The translations under genes and the position numbers were made by a program. The notes beneath the pieces are model-generated. The model saw nothing but the letters and a program-made list of their open reading frames with translations. It was not told the origin of the DNA and ran no database searches. A stretch of DNA of 64,000 bases, taken from Haematobia irritans. Its lineage: Eukaryota; Arthropoda; Insecta; Diptera; Muscidae. Positions 43,761 through 55,370 of the stretch are shown here, one piece after another. The stretch covers positions 69,448,891 through 69,512,890 of the forward strand of contig NC_134398.1 of NCBI RefSeq assembly GCF_050003625.1. Reading direction: 5' to 3'. How positions within the stretch are numbered: position 1 is the stretch's first letter; each line of letters opens with the position of its first letter.

Positions 43761-45678
43761 TAGAGGTGTGCGCGTGACACGAAATTTTCGTGACACGCGT
43801 GATTCACGCGTGAGTCACGTGATTCGTGAATGAAATTTTGACCAAATCACGTGAATGTGCGTGAATGGGACTGAACAAAAATGTGTCGTGCGTGATCGTG
43901 CGTGAACATCAAATTCTGTTCGTAAATGTGCGTGAGTAATTTTTTTTCAAAATCACGCTCACGACAAAATTCACGTTCACGAAAAAATTCACATTCACGA
44001 ACAATTCACGCTCACGACAAAATTCACGCTCACGAAGAAATTCACGTTCACGAAGAAATTCACATTCACGAAAACTTCACACTCACGATGACATTCACGT
44101 TAACGAAAAAATCACGCTCACGAGAAAATTCACGCTCACGAAGAAACTCACATTCACGAAAAATTCACACTCACGATGAAATTCACGTTCTTCTTGTGCA
44201 AAATGTTAAGCAACGTGGGGTAAAACTCTGGCTTCTGGGGCCATATAAGTTCATATCGGGCGAAAGCTATATATGGGAGCTATATCTAAATCTGAACAAG
44301 TTTTTCGAGACTCATAAAATATTCGGATGTACGGAATTTGAGGAAAATCGGTTGATATACACGCCAATTATGACCAGATCGGTGAAAAATATATATGGCA
44401 GCTATATCTAAATCTGAACCACGCCAATTATGACCAGATCGGTGAAAAATATATATGGCAGCTATATCTAAATCTGAACAACAGACAGACAGACGGGCAG
44501 ACAGACATCGCTAAATCGACTCAGAATTTAATTCTAAGACGATCGGTATACTAAACGATGGGTCTCAGACTTTTCCTTCTTGGCGTTACATACAAATGCA
44601 CAAACTTATTATACCCTGTACCACAGTAGTGGTGAAGGGTATAATAATGATTGAACATTTTTACATTTTTAAATTGAAAACATACTTCCAAATAAAAAAT
44701 TAATAATTTTCGGAAATAATTGGTTTCATTGGTTCATTAAATTTTGGCTTAGATGTAAAAAAAATAATTCTATATAGTATAATTATAATATATGTAATTA
44801 TAATATAATAAAAAATAAAATAAGTAAACAATAACACTATAAATCATTGATTGCCTCAATTAAAAATTAATTAAGTTTTTCGGCCAAAATCAATCCAAAT
44901 TTTAATTGAATTTATATTTTGATTTGATTAAAATGTTAATTGTATCTGTTAATTTTTTAATTGAGTACGTTTTCAACTTCAGATTTTTAATTAGAAATAT
45001 TTTGGCGAATTTGTGTGGGTAGCTCATTTGTATCACGAGCGAGAGTGAGTAAGTTTTTAAGTTCGTACTCATTCGTGAATTACATTTTTTCGTTTGTTTT
45101 GTAAGTATAATAGTCGTGAACGTGCGTGAGTTGCATTTTACATCGTGCGTGAATAGCGTGAATAGTTTTTTTATGAATCGTGAGTGTGTGGAAGTACGTT
45201 TCATTGTTCGTGAACGTGCGTGAGTAGTTTTTTTTTCGAATCGTGAGTGTGCGTGAATAAGTTTGTTGTTCGTGAACGTGCGTGAGTTGATATATCCCGT
45301 CGTGAGCGTGCGGTAGTCACTATTCTGCAATCGTGAGTGTTTATCTTTGCAGGATTTTGGTTCGTGAACGTGAGTGAGCGTGAATCAATAAAAACCTTCG
45401 TGCGTGAATGTTACGAATTCATTCGTGAGCGTGCGTGCGTGTGAGCAATTCCAAAACGGGCGTGCGTGATCGTGCGTGAATGTTACGAATTCATTCGTGA
45501 GCGTGCGTGAGTGTGAGCAATTCAAAAACGGGCGTGCGTGATCGTGCGTGAATGTTACGAATTCATTCGTGAGCGTGCGTGAGTGTGAGCAATTCTAAAA
45601 CAGGCGTGCGTGATTGTGCGTGAATGACATTTTGAATTTGTGAGGGTGCGTGAAAACTCCCTCACGCGCACACCTCTA
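43761..45678. mobile_element. foldback-like element family N
   Basis: Ends TAGAGGTGTGCGCGTGAC and CTCACGCGCACACCTCTA are inverted repeats. The left arm is mostly TTCACG-CTCACGAAGAAA repeats; the right arm is the inverse, CGTGAGCGTGCGTGAGTGTG. Arms made of short tandem repeats around an unrelated core are the hallmark of foldback elements. The TAGAGGTG terminus also suits hAT; the flanking 8-mers ATCAATCC and ATCACAAC agree only in part. Open frames in the arms are repeat artefacts. The core holds family M and D-like sequence. Confidence 0.7.
44221..44645 (+). mobile_element. tandem-repeat element family M, inside family N
   Basis: Two adjacent copies of AATTATGACCAGATCGGTG with ATATATGGCAGCTATATC, a CAGACAGACAGACGGGCAGA tract, and an end hairpin TATACCCTG..GAAGGGTATAA. 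It resembles families F and K in plan. Confidence 0.65.
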
Positions 45679-45786
45679 ATCACAACCTAAAATGTTTTGA
45701 TCTTTATGAATAAACTTTTTTCGTCGTCGACAAAAAGGACGCCACTTGAAAAAAAACGCAAAATTAACTTTATTTATTTGTTTTTA

Positions 45787-47807
45787 TTATACCCTCCATC
45801 ATAGGATGGGGGTATATTAACTTTGTCATTCCGTTTGTAACACATCGAAATATTGCTCTAAGACCCCATAAAGTATGTATATTCTGGGTCGTGGTGAAAT
45901 TCTGAGTCGATCTAAGCATGTCCGTCCGTCCGTCCGTCTGTTGAAATCACGCTAACTTCCGAACGAAACAAGCTATCGGCTTGGCACAAGTAGTTGTTAT
46001 CGATGTAGGACGGATGGTATTGAAAATGGGCCATATCGGTCCACTTCTACGTATAGCCCCCATATAAAGGGACCCTCAGATTTGGCTTGTGGAGCCTCTA
46101 ACAGAAGCATATTTCATCCGATCCGGCTGAAATTTGGTATCTGGTGTTGGTATATGGTCTCTAACAACCCCATATATACCGATCCCCAGATTTGGCGGAG
46201 CCTAAAAGAGAAGCAAATTTCATCCGATCCGGCTGAAATTTGGTACATGGTGTTGGTATATGGTCTCTAACAACCATGCAAAAATTGGTTCACATCGGTC
46301 CATAATTATATATAGTCCCCATATAAACCGATCCCCAGATTTGGCTTGCGGAGCCTCAAAGAGAAGAAAATTTCATCCGATCCGGCTGAAATCTGGTACA
46401 TGGTGTTGGTATATGGTCTCTAACAACCATGCAAAAATTGGTTCACATCGGTCCATAATTATATATAGTCCCCATATAAACCGATCCCCAGATTTGGCTT
46501 GCGGAGCCTCAAAGAGAAGAAAATTTCATCCGATCCGGCTGAAATTTGGTACATGATGTTGGTATATGGTCTCTGACAACCATGCAAAAATTGGTCCATA
46601 TCGGTCCTTAATTATATATAGCCCCCATATAAACCGATCCCCAGATTTGGATTGTGGAGCCTCTAAGAGAATGATATTTCATCCGATTCGGCTGAAATTT
46701 GGTACATGATATTGGTATATAGTCTCTAACAACCATGCAAAAATTGGTCCACATCGGTTCATAATTATATATAGCCCCATATAAACCGATCCCCAGATTT
46801 GGCTTGCGAAGTCTCCAAGAGAAGCAAATTTCCGGTTGTAATTTGGAACATGGTGTTAGTATATGATCTTTAGCAACCGTGCCAGAATTGGTCCATATCG
46901 GTCCATAATTATATATAGCCCCCATATAAAACATTCTCCAGATTTGACCTCCGGAGCCTCTTGGAGGAGCAAAATTCATCCGATCCGGTTCAAATTAGGA
47001 ACGTGGTGTTAGTACATGGTCGCTAACAACCATACCAAAATTGGTCCAATCACACAAAAATTGGTCCATATCGGTTCATAATCATGGTTGCCACTAGAGC
47101 CAAAAATAATCTACCAAAACTTTATTTCTATAGAAAATTTTGTCAAAATTTTATTTCTAGAGAAAATTGTGTTAAAATTTTATTTCTAGAGAAAATTTTG
47201 TTAAAATTTTATTCGGTTCATAATAAAATTTTCATCATTGTCAAAATTTTATTTCTATAGAAAATTTTGTCAAAATGTTATTTCTATAGAAAATTTTGTT
47301 CAAATTTTATTCGGTTTATAATCATGGTTGCCACTCGAGCCAAAAATAATCTACCAAGATTTTATTTCTATAGAAAATTTTGTCAAAAGTTTATTTCTAT
47401 AGAAAATTTTGTTAAAATTTTATTTCTGTAGAAAATTTTGTCAAAATTTTCTTTCTATAGAAAATTTTGTCAAAATTTTTATTTCTATAGAAGATTTTGT
47501 AAAAATTTTATTTCTATAGAAAATTTTGTTAAAATTTTATTTTGTCAAAATTGTATGTCTACTTTGTCAAACTGAATTATATACGTATTGGATCGATCTT
47601 TTTTGATTTAATATATACCACGTATGGACTTACATACAATTTAGAAGATGGTGTTAGGAGGTTTTAAGATACCTTGCCATCGGCAAGCGTTACCGCAACT
47701 TAAGTAATTCGATTGTGGATGGCATTATTTAGATGAAGTTTCTACGCAATCCATGATGGAGGGTACATAAGCTTCGGCCTGGCCGAACTTACGGCCGTAT
47801 ATACTTG
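45787..47807 (+). mobile_element. tandem-repeat element family F, copy 4, near full length
   Basis: Starts TATACCCTCCATCATAGG, with (CCGT)n at 45921, at least five 153-bp units up to 47000, then the 27-bp AT-rich repeats (47105-47545), the unit CGTTACCGCAACTTAAGTAA, and the terminal palindrome TTCGGCCTGGCCGAAC followed by TATATACTTGTT. It has the same order as copy 1, inverted. Longest copy, about 2.0 kb. Confidence 0.78.
47105..47545 (+). repeat. 27-28 bp tandem repeat inside family F
   Basis: TTTATTTCTATAGAAAATTT plus a TGTCAAAA/TGTTAAAA linker, about 14 copies interrupted by ATCATGGTTGCCACTCGAGC. Confidence 0.8.
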
Positions 47808-48059
47808 TTTATTTATAAAATAATTCATTGTTTATTTGTATTTACAATGTCGTGCAAGCAATCATCACATATTTTTACACACTCTATTTTGGTTCAATTT
47901 CAACAGTTAGTAATCATTCAATACTTACTTCGTGCCCATCACAGGTACCAACGCAGACATCATGTAACTGCAAATAAAAATAAATTATACCATATATCAA
48001 AATGCAGAACAAAAACAGGTACAGTTTTTTCAATTACACTTTCCTTTTTTGTATTCACA

Positions 48060-48234
48060 TAAAACCACGTGGCATTTGAGAACCATTTAAATGCTTATTG
48101 CCAGCATATATTTTTCTCCGCTCGAAAATTATTTTCACAATGACAAAATATATGGTTTTCGCGACAGTTACATACTCCAGATAAGCATTAAATGGATGCG
48201 GCAACCATGTCCAAACATGTTTTTTCGGTGCGTG
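48060..48234 (-). mobile_element. MITE family I, copy 2, truncated
   Basis: Reverse complement of the first 180 bp of 1245-1659: ACATGTTTTTTCGGTGCGTG at the end, before TA. Confidence 0.6.
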
Positions 48235-48632
48235 TATAATAAAGGAAGTCAGAATTATCATTTTATAGGAAATTTTACTAAATTTGAGGAAACTTGGGTT
48301 TAGTTCGGTTTTTGTTTATTTTTACGAATGCTCTGTTATCAGTGAATAAAATTTTCTTTTTCAGTAGTAAATTCTTATACCCAGCGAAGAAAACAGTATT
48401 AGTAAAATTCGATGCCTTATTCTAGTTAAAGAACTATTCCTAACTGCTTTCAGCTTAGGATTTTTTACTGAAACAAGCAAATTTTATTATTTCACACAAA
48501 AATTTACCTTAATGGAAATAAAATGGCTAAACTAAATTGATGAACATTTTTCCTTTAGTTTAGAAGGCACTTTTTTCTGGGTGATTTGTATTACAGAAGA
48601 GTAAGTGCGTTGTACTAAATATAATATGACAT

Positions 48633-48946
48633 TAGATAGGGTCACGAAAAAAAGTTGATGCGTTCACCCCACAGTTTTGTAGCATATTCGAAGACAATTT
48701 CAGAACACAAAAACCTTTTTTTTCGTGCACCCTACGATCCCCCGAAATACAATGTATTGTGCTGTGTCATTTGAAGTCCGATCGAAAAGAAACGCATATC
48801 GTTGTTCGTGGTTGATCAGGAGCTACATTTCGTGCATTGGTCATTTTTGACTCCGACGTCAAATTTGATTTTTAATTTTTTTATTTCTCTCGTATACCCC
48901 TATGATGCCCATTTCTGATAGCCATTATAGGCCGTGACCCTATCTA
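48633..48946. mobile_element. 314-bp MITE with 9-bp target duplication
   Basis: Terminal repeats TAGATAGGGTCACG and CGTGACCCTATCTA (14 bp, perfect) flanked by ATATGACAT at 48624-48632 and 48947-48955, a perfect 9-bp duplication. Such a length suits Mutator-like or possibly Merlin-type elements. Interior without ORF. Only copy in the window. Confidence 0.85.
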
Positions 48947-48999
48947 ATATGACATGTAGATGTGTGTTGCTCCAAGTCACCAGGTGGTCTAGGAAATCC

Positions 49000-49222
49000 A
49001 GAACATTAATTTCTTTCGTTTTTAAAAAATGTATTATTTAGTTAATTTTTAACTTCTGAACAGTTAATTTTTAACTTGACAAAAGTTAAAAGAAATTACT
49101 AACCCAAAGGAAAATGTTGAACTTACTATGCGTACATGCTTCTTTAGCGACATACGAAGTTCAATATTAACACGGGTTAGTTAAAACTAACTCGCTAATG
49201 GGTTCACTCTTCTCTGAGTGTA
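49000..49222 (+). mobile_element. decayed family C end
   Basis: Has TTTAGCGACATACGAAGTTCA and a right end GGGTTCACTCTTCTCTGAGTG before TA. The left end is not found. Confidence 0.5.
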
Positions 49223-49379
49223 CTGTGCACTACGGGTAATTTTACCCATTTTTGTGACAAAAATTAATAACAATTAAACTGAAAAGATTTTTAAATTTTT
49301 TGGGGGGTTTATGTAAAGATAAGCTATGAAAAAAGTTTAAACTAAAAGATTTTGCAATATAAAAATTTGTACCCAGCTT

Positions 49380-49868
49380 TGCGATTTTTATACCATAAAC
49401 CACATAGTAGCCAGGGTACAACAACTTTGTTCTGCCAGAAAACGTGCCTACCAAAAATATTTATTTTAGACCCCATAAAATATATACCGATCGACTCATA
49501 ATCACCTCCTGAGTTGATCTGGCCCTTGGTGTCCATCCGTCCATGTATTTGGTGTCCGCAGGATTCCGGTCGCATTTATTAACCGATTTTGATGAAATTT
49601 GGTATATGGTGTTGTTTTGACACAAGGACGAACGCTATTGAATTTGAAAAGATCGCATCAAATTTAGATATAGCTTCCATATAACATATGTGTATCGGAC
49701 GATTTCACATGGCGCTTTTTTACTAACCGATCGTCGTCAAATTTGGCACAAAGTAATCTAATGTACCACCCTTTAAATGTGCAAAATTTATATATGTGTC
49801 GTCCGATTTCTCTGGGCTGGGCTTATTTATTAACCAATCTTAATCAAAGTAGGCTTGCTCTAATCTCC
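49380..49868 (+). mobile_element. tandem-repeat element, fourth type, fragment
   Basis: TTTATACCATAAACCACATAG start, GACCCCATAAAATATATACC, GTCCATCCGTCCATG, then TTTGATGAAATTTGGTATATG: the same order of modules as family F but diverged. Ends at the family V insertion (49871). Confidence 0.5.
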
Positions 49869-49870
49869 TA

Positions 49871-50712
49871 CACCGAAAGAATTTTCTTCGTAAAAAGAAA
49901 GAAAAATTTCGATAAAAGTACGAAATTTGTCATTGTTTTACAACCAAAGAAACTTTTCATTAAAAGTACGAAATATTTCGTACTTTTTACGAAGAAAAGT
50001 TTTTCCAAAATTTTCGTAGTTTGTAAGAAAAAAATTCGTACTTTTTATGAAAAATCTTCGTACTTTTTATGAAAAATCTTCGTACTTTTTATGAAACAAT
50101 TTCGTTCTTTTTATGAAAATGTTTCGTACTTTTTATGAAAAATTTTCGTAGTTTTTATGAAAAATGTTCGTACTTTTTATGAAAAACTTTCGTACTTTTT
50201 TCTGAAAAATGTTCGAACTTTTAGAAAAAACATTTATAGTCGAAAGTGCATTTGGTTGTAGTTGCAAGTGTGAAAAATGACATCACTACTTTACATCTTA
50301 AGTTTTTGAATAATTTTTAGTTTTATTGCTTCACTTTTATTCATAGCGCGCTATCACCCAAATGAGAAGTAGCATAGACTTGCATAAAAAGTAGAATAGA
50401 GGAATACACTCAAGCACATTATAAAAGACAATTTAATGCCGCGAACGGAAATTTTACAACTTCAATGAAACTTCTTCGTTATTTCAAAGAAAATGTTTCG
50501 TACATTTTATGAAGAAATTTTAACGCAGAATGTTTCGTAAAATATTCGTAAAAACTTCTTCACAAAATTCATGAAATATGAAGAAAGTTTCGTTAAAAGT
50601 ACGAACTGTTTACGAAGAAAAGTTAATGTAGAATGTTTCGTAGAAGTTTCGTATATTCGTAAAATGTTCTTCGTAAAATTTACGAAAATGAATGAAAATT
50701 TCGTTATTTTAA
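49871..50712 (-). mobile_element. family V TTCGTA-rich element, copy 2
   Basis: Starts CACCGAAAGAATTTTCTTCG after TA. Holds at least nine copies of TTCGTACTTTTTATGAAAAA between 50030 and 50215 and ends in TACGAAAATGAATGAAAATT near 50712. Inverted relative to 6508-7147 plus 15092-15134, and uninterrupted. Confidence 0.7.
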
Positions 50713-51700
50713 TAGTCAAAACACGGCCATCATTTATAAAGCTTATCTCAAACGCATGTTTACGAAAAAGAAATATATTTGAGGTTAAATCACAACAATG
50801 CGGTTTTCACATTAAATCGAAAAGTAAAGTCAAATCTGTCGAATTATAGGTTCAAAATATTGACCCCACTTTGTCAAAATTTTTGCAAAAAAAATAAAAT
50901 TGTGGAGCCCATATGTTGCGAACGTTAAAATATAATTGCACAAACAAAATTCATCGAAATCGGTTCAAAATTGCGGAGTCGACAGCTAAAACAAAATTTC
51001 ATACCCCCGAGGTAACCAACTTTCAACGCCTACAGGGCCCAAACTTAAAGGAAAATACCTCAGCTTTCACACACAGAAAAATTATGTTGATATATTTATT
51101 CGTTCAAAAGTTGCAGAATTATTTCCAAAAAAAGCGATCGTCATCTTATCACTACCTCAAGTTGGAAAATGAGCTAAATAAATAATATTTATACTTGTAT
51201 TGAGTTGGGCCACGGTAGGTATATCCGAATTTAGATTAAAAGAAATTAAAACTGTAATGCCAACATCCCACATGAAAATTAAACTTTTTACTCTTTTATT
51301 GTATCAAAATTGTAAACAAATAATTGAAACAAAAAATACTTTAAAGTGGGCGATTGAACATTGTTTACACTACAATTCAAAGAACAGAAGAAGAATTTTT
51401 TATTAGGATGGATCGAATTCGCAAAATGATTTTTTTATTAGGAGACAAAACTACTAAAAGTTTGTGCTGAAGACAGGCTTCTGAATATTCTTTCTATGAC
51501 AGCCATTTTGTGGCAATTAATAGAATAATATCTAGGGTGGCGTTATGAATTTCTTTGGCAAGATTCTTGATTTAGCTTTTGTTGCCGATCCTTATAATTT
51601 TAATATAAATATGCAGGCGTGATACTTTTACTTATTCCGAGGACATATCATATAGCATTTTCACTTCAAATGAAACCTTTTTCAAATCAAATGAATTTTT
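50713..51700. other. unassigned DNA
   Basis: GAAATCGGTTCAAAATTGCGG at 50958 suggests remains of a tandem-repeat element. ORFs at 50913-51185 and 51200-51406 lack support. Confidence 0.4.
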
Positions 51701-53232
51701 TATACCCTGCGCCACACTGTGGAACAGGGTATAATAAGTTAGTGCATATGTTTGTAACTCCCCGAAGGAGACGAGATAGACACATGGTGTCTTTGGCAAT
51801 AATGCTCAGGATGGGTCCCTGAGCCGATATAACCATGTCCGTCTGTCCGTCCGTCCGTCTGTCTGTGAACACATTTTTGTGATCAAAGTCTAGGTCGCAA
51901 TTTAAGTCCAATCGCCTTCAAATTTGGCACATGTTCCTAATTTGGGTCAGAATAGAACCCTATTGATTTTGGAAGAAATCGGTTCAGATTTAGATATAGC
52001 TCCCATATATATCTTTCGCCCGATATGCACTAATATGGACCCAGCAGCCAGAGTTTTATACCGATTTGCTTGACATTTTGTACAAACATAACACTTAGTC
52101 GTATAGTCAAGTGTGCAAAATTTGATTGAAATCGGTTCAGATTTAGAAATAGCTCCCATATATATCTTTCGCCCAATATGGACTTATATGGCCCCAGAAG
52201 CCAGATTTTTGGCCCAATTTGGTTGAAATTTTTCACAGGGAGTAGATTTAGCATTGCAGCTATGCAAATTTGGCACATGTTCCTAATTTGGGTCAGAATA
52301 GAACCCTATTGATTTTGGAAGAAATCGGTTCAGATTTAGATATAGCTCCCATATATATCTTTCGCCCGATATGGACTAATATGGTCCTAAAAGCCAGAGT
52401 TTTGGCCCAATTTGTTTGAAATTTTGCACAGGGAGTAAATTTAGCATTGTAGCTATGCGTGCAAAATTTGGTTGAAATCCATTCAGATTTAGATATAGCT
52501 CCCATATATATCTTTCGCCCGATATGCACTTATATGGACCCAGAAGCCAGAGTTTTATCCCGATTAGCTTGAAATTTTGCATAAGGAGTACAATTGGTAG
52601 TATAGTCATGTGTGCCAAATTTGATTGAAGTCGGTTCAGATTTAGATATAGCTTCCATATATATTTTTCGCCCGATATGGACTTATATGGCCCCCAGAAG
52701 CCAGAGTTTTATCCCGATTAGCTTGACATTTTGCACTAGGAGTACAATTGGTAGTATAGTAATGTGTGCCAAATTTGATTGAAATCGGTTCAGATTTAGA
52801 TATAGCTCCCATATATATGTTTTTCTGATTTCGACAAAAATGGTCAAAATGCCATCATTTTCCTTGGTAAATCGCCACTGCTTTGTCGAAAAGTTGTAAA
52901 AATGACTCTAATTTTCCTAAACTTCTAATACATATATATCGAGCGATAAATCATAAATAAACTTTTGCGAAGTTTCCTTAAAATTGCTTCAGATTTAAAT
53001 GTTTCCCATATTTTTTACTAAAATTGTGTTCCACCCTAGTGCATTAGCCAACTTAAATTTTGGGTCTATAGATTTTGTAAAAGTCTATAAAATTCTGTCC
53101 AAATCGAGTGATATTTAAATGTATGTATTTGCGACAAACCATTATATATGGTATCGAAAATTTAGATCTACAAAGTGGTGCAGGGTATAATATAGTCGGC
53201 CCCGCCCGACTTTAGACTTTCCTTACTTGTTT
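51701..53232 (+). mobile_element. tandem-repeat element family K
   Basis: Starts with the hairpin TATACCCTGCGCCAC..GGAACAGGGTATA, has GTCCGTCTGTCCGTCCGTCC at 51839, then five or six units containing ATCGGTTCAGATTTAGATAT, and ends TATAGTCGGCCCCGCCCGAC, TTTAGACTTTCC and TTACTTGTTT. About 1.53 kb. Same architecture as F with different sequence. Non-coding. Confidence 0.72.
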
Positions 53233-53259
53233 AAAATTAGAAATTGTTAAAATTCTTTA

Positions 53260-53560
53260 GCGCTCTATGAAATTTAAGAGAGTTACAATTTTAGTAAAAT
53301 GTACTCATTTAAGAGACTTATTAACACAAATTAAGCAAACTTTTCCCATTTTAGGAATATATGAACTATTTTATTTTTTAGTAAAATTGTGTACTATATT
53401 TGTATACAACTTAGTTGGTTCACATCATTAAAGTAAGCAAATAATTATTCAAATAAGGAACATTGCTCTCATTATGCAAATTTTAACTAAAATCAACTAC
53501 CCTTTATGAACTAAAATAAAGTCCAGTTGGCATTAGCGCTCCCTTCTTTGAGTGTACTTT
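53260..53560 (+). mobile_element. decayed family C copy
   Basis: Shares TTTATGAACTAAAATAAAGTC and a right end TTCTTTGAGTG before TA with family C. The left side is unclear. Confidence 0.45.
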
Positions 53561-53844
53561 CTACGTTGTCACTCAATCACTTCTAAAATTATTTCTTATC
53601 CATGTTTTGTTTTCTTTTTAAATATAAACTCTTTTTAAATAAAACGAAAATCGCAAATGATTATTAGTAACTTACCAGCAGAAAATTTTTCAGTTAAAGT
53701 CTACATGAAAATGACCGTTATATATAACATTTTAGCAATGTTGTTCCCTTCTTGGCGTTCCATATGTACACAGTAATTTTACCACAACCATCAACCATCA
53801 TCTGGGTTAAAATTTCATTAAAAATTAAAAAAAAAAATACAAAA

Positions 53845-53965
53845 GATCCATTTGATTTGAAAAAAGTATCATTTGAAATGAAAAAGGTTTGTAAAAGGTT
53901 TCATTTGCTTTGAAAAAGGTTTCAATTGATTTGAAAAAGGCTTCATTTGAAATGTAAAAGGTTGG
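53845..53965 (+). repeat. short tandem repeat, about 22 bp
   Basis: Repeats of GAAAAAGGTTTCATTTGATTT with variation, about five copies. A single inverted copy is at 51662-51695. Confidence 0.6.
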
Positions 53966-54227
53966 GTCTTACTTATGAGTCTCCATTGGTCAATATTAGG
54001 TATTTTCACTGAATTTTAAGAAGACGAATTTCGATGTATTAAATTCGCTTCCAGTGGGTGTTGATAAAAACTATGTATGCAGATATGATGGGTTTTCTGA
54101 TATCAATGTGGCTTTTGATAATTTCTACTGTATATTGAACAGTTTTGTATCTCAAACTGGCGTAAAGTAAATTTCCCGAAGAATCAGCCATGATATTCTC
54201 CTGAATTGGCGAGACTTGGGTGTTTTA

Positions 54228-55370
54228 CACAGAAAAAAAAGTGTCTCGTAAATTTAAGAAGATTTTTACAATAATTTATTACAAGAATTTTCCAGAATTT
54301 TAGTTCATTTTTCGTATCTTCAACGAAAATTAACTACTCGCAAGGAAATTTTACAAATTCTAAGTAGCAATCGTTTAGTTCATGGCCTACAAAATACGAT
54401 GGAAATTTCCTTAAAAATTTCTTAACTGGTAGTTAAAAATTCGTTTGTCATGCTATAAAACTACTTGTGAAATGTAAAGTATTTTCTAAATAATAAGTGC
54501 AATTTACAATAAGATTTTTTTGTGTGAGAAAATATTTTTTTACGAAAAATGAACTTGAAAGTGGATAGCAATTTCTTACTGACAATTCCTATAGTTAATA
54601 ATTGTTGGTAAAAAATTACCCAATGAAATATTTTTAGTTCACATGTAATTAAATTTATAGACATTTTCGTCCAAAATGGTAGATAACATTTCTTGAAAAA
54701 TTTGCAAATTTTAAGTTAAACGTTTCATCGTTCATAAACTGGTGTGCCTTTACGAATATTATTCTTAGAGTAAATTGTCAGCAGATGCGATGAACTAATG
54801 CATAGTACAAAGATCTTTATCGGCATAGTGGAATGTAATTAATGTAAAGATGATGTTACTTGAGTTTTGTTGTGTATACATGATCGTGGGGTTGTTTTTA
54901 TTTTTGTTCATTTAGTGGTTTGTGTGTGTGGGTTTGTTATTCGCGAATGGTTTATTTGGCTGGATGAGGTGTTGTTTTCAATAAAGGCACATGTGTTTTT
55001 GTTGGTGTAGAAATGTTTTGGCTTTGCTTGGTTTTGTTTGGCATGCTTCAGTTGTATAGTGTGCGTTGGCGTGGGTTGTTGCATCTTTTAAGCAGGTATG
55101 CGACAAGGAAATATAAAGGCATGGAATATTTTGTATTTTTGAGACATATATTGGTGTTTGTTTATTAAACCTTTTAAATGACAGTTATTAATATTTTAAC
55201 GGTAGTTTAGAAAAAAGTTATTAAGAATATTTAGGAAAATATGTTGAAATTGAAAGTGTATTGAAATTGTTATTATTCAATGTAAAAAATTAATATTCAA
55301 TTCCAGATTAATTTGGAAAATTTTTTTATATCTCAGCGTATAGTTTATTCATAAATTGTTAAGTATTTTT
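54228..55370 (+). mobile_element. family E TIR element, copy 3, 3' truncated
   Basis: Starts CACAGAAAAAAAAGTGTCTC after TA and aligns with 3416 to about 4660 of copy 1. It stops where family F begins (55370); the rest of E is missing. It carries the ATG-bearing 83-nt exon and one decayed micro-exon (acceptor ATTCCAG at 55307; the donor is now TTAAG). Confidence 0.78.
55013..55095 (+). CDS. candidate signal-peptide exon in family E copy 3
   Basis: ATG to a GTATGC donor, 83 nt, phase 2 end. Reads MFWLCLVLFGMLQLYS then VRWRGLLHLLS. Compared with 4241-4323 there are about eight substitutions and no indel, while non-exon parts of the two copies differ by several indels. Most changes keep hydrophobic character (F/L, W/V). 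If real, it encodes the secreted N terminus of a small mobile-element-borne peptide; the downstream exons are lost in this copy. Confidence 0.42.

Noticed and set aside
43926..44411. 161-codon plus ORF with many SRSR/HAHE runs
   Set aside because: The residues come directly from the TTCACGCTCACGAAGAAA repeats of a foldback-like element and run into family M. It is a repeat artefact, not an SR protein.
44902..45330. 142-codon minus ORF
   Set aside because: It spans AATTAATT-type sequence and the right arm of the same element. Open only because of repeat composition.
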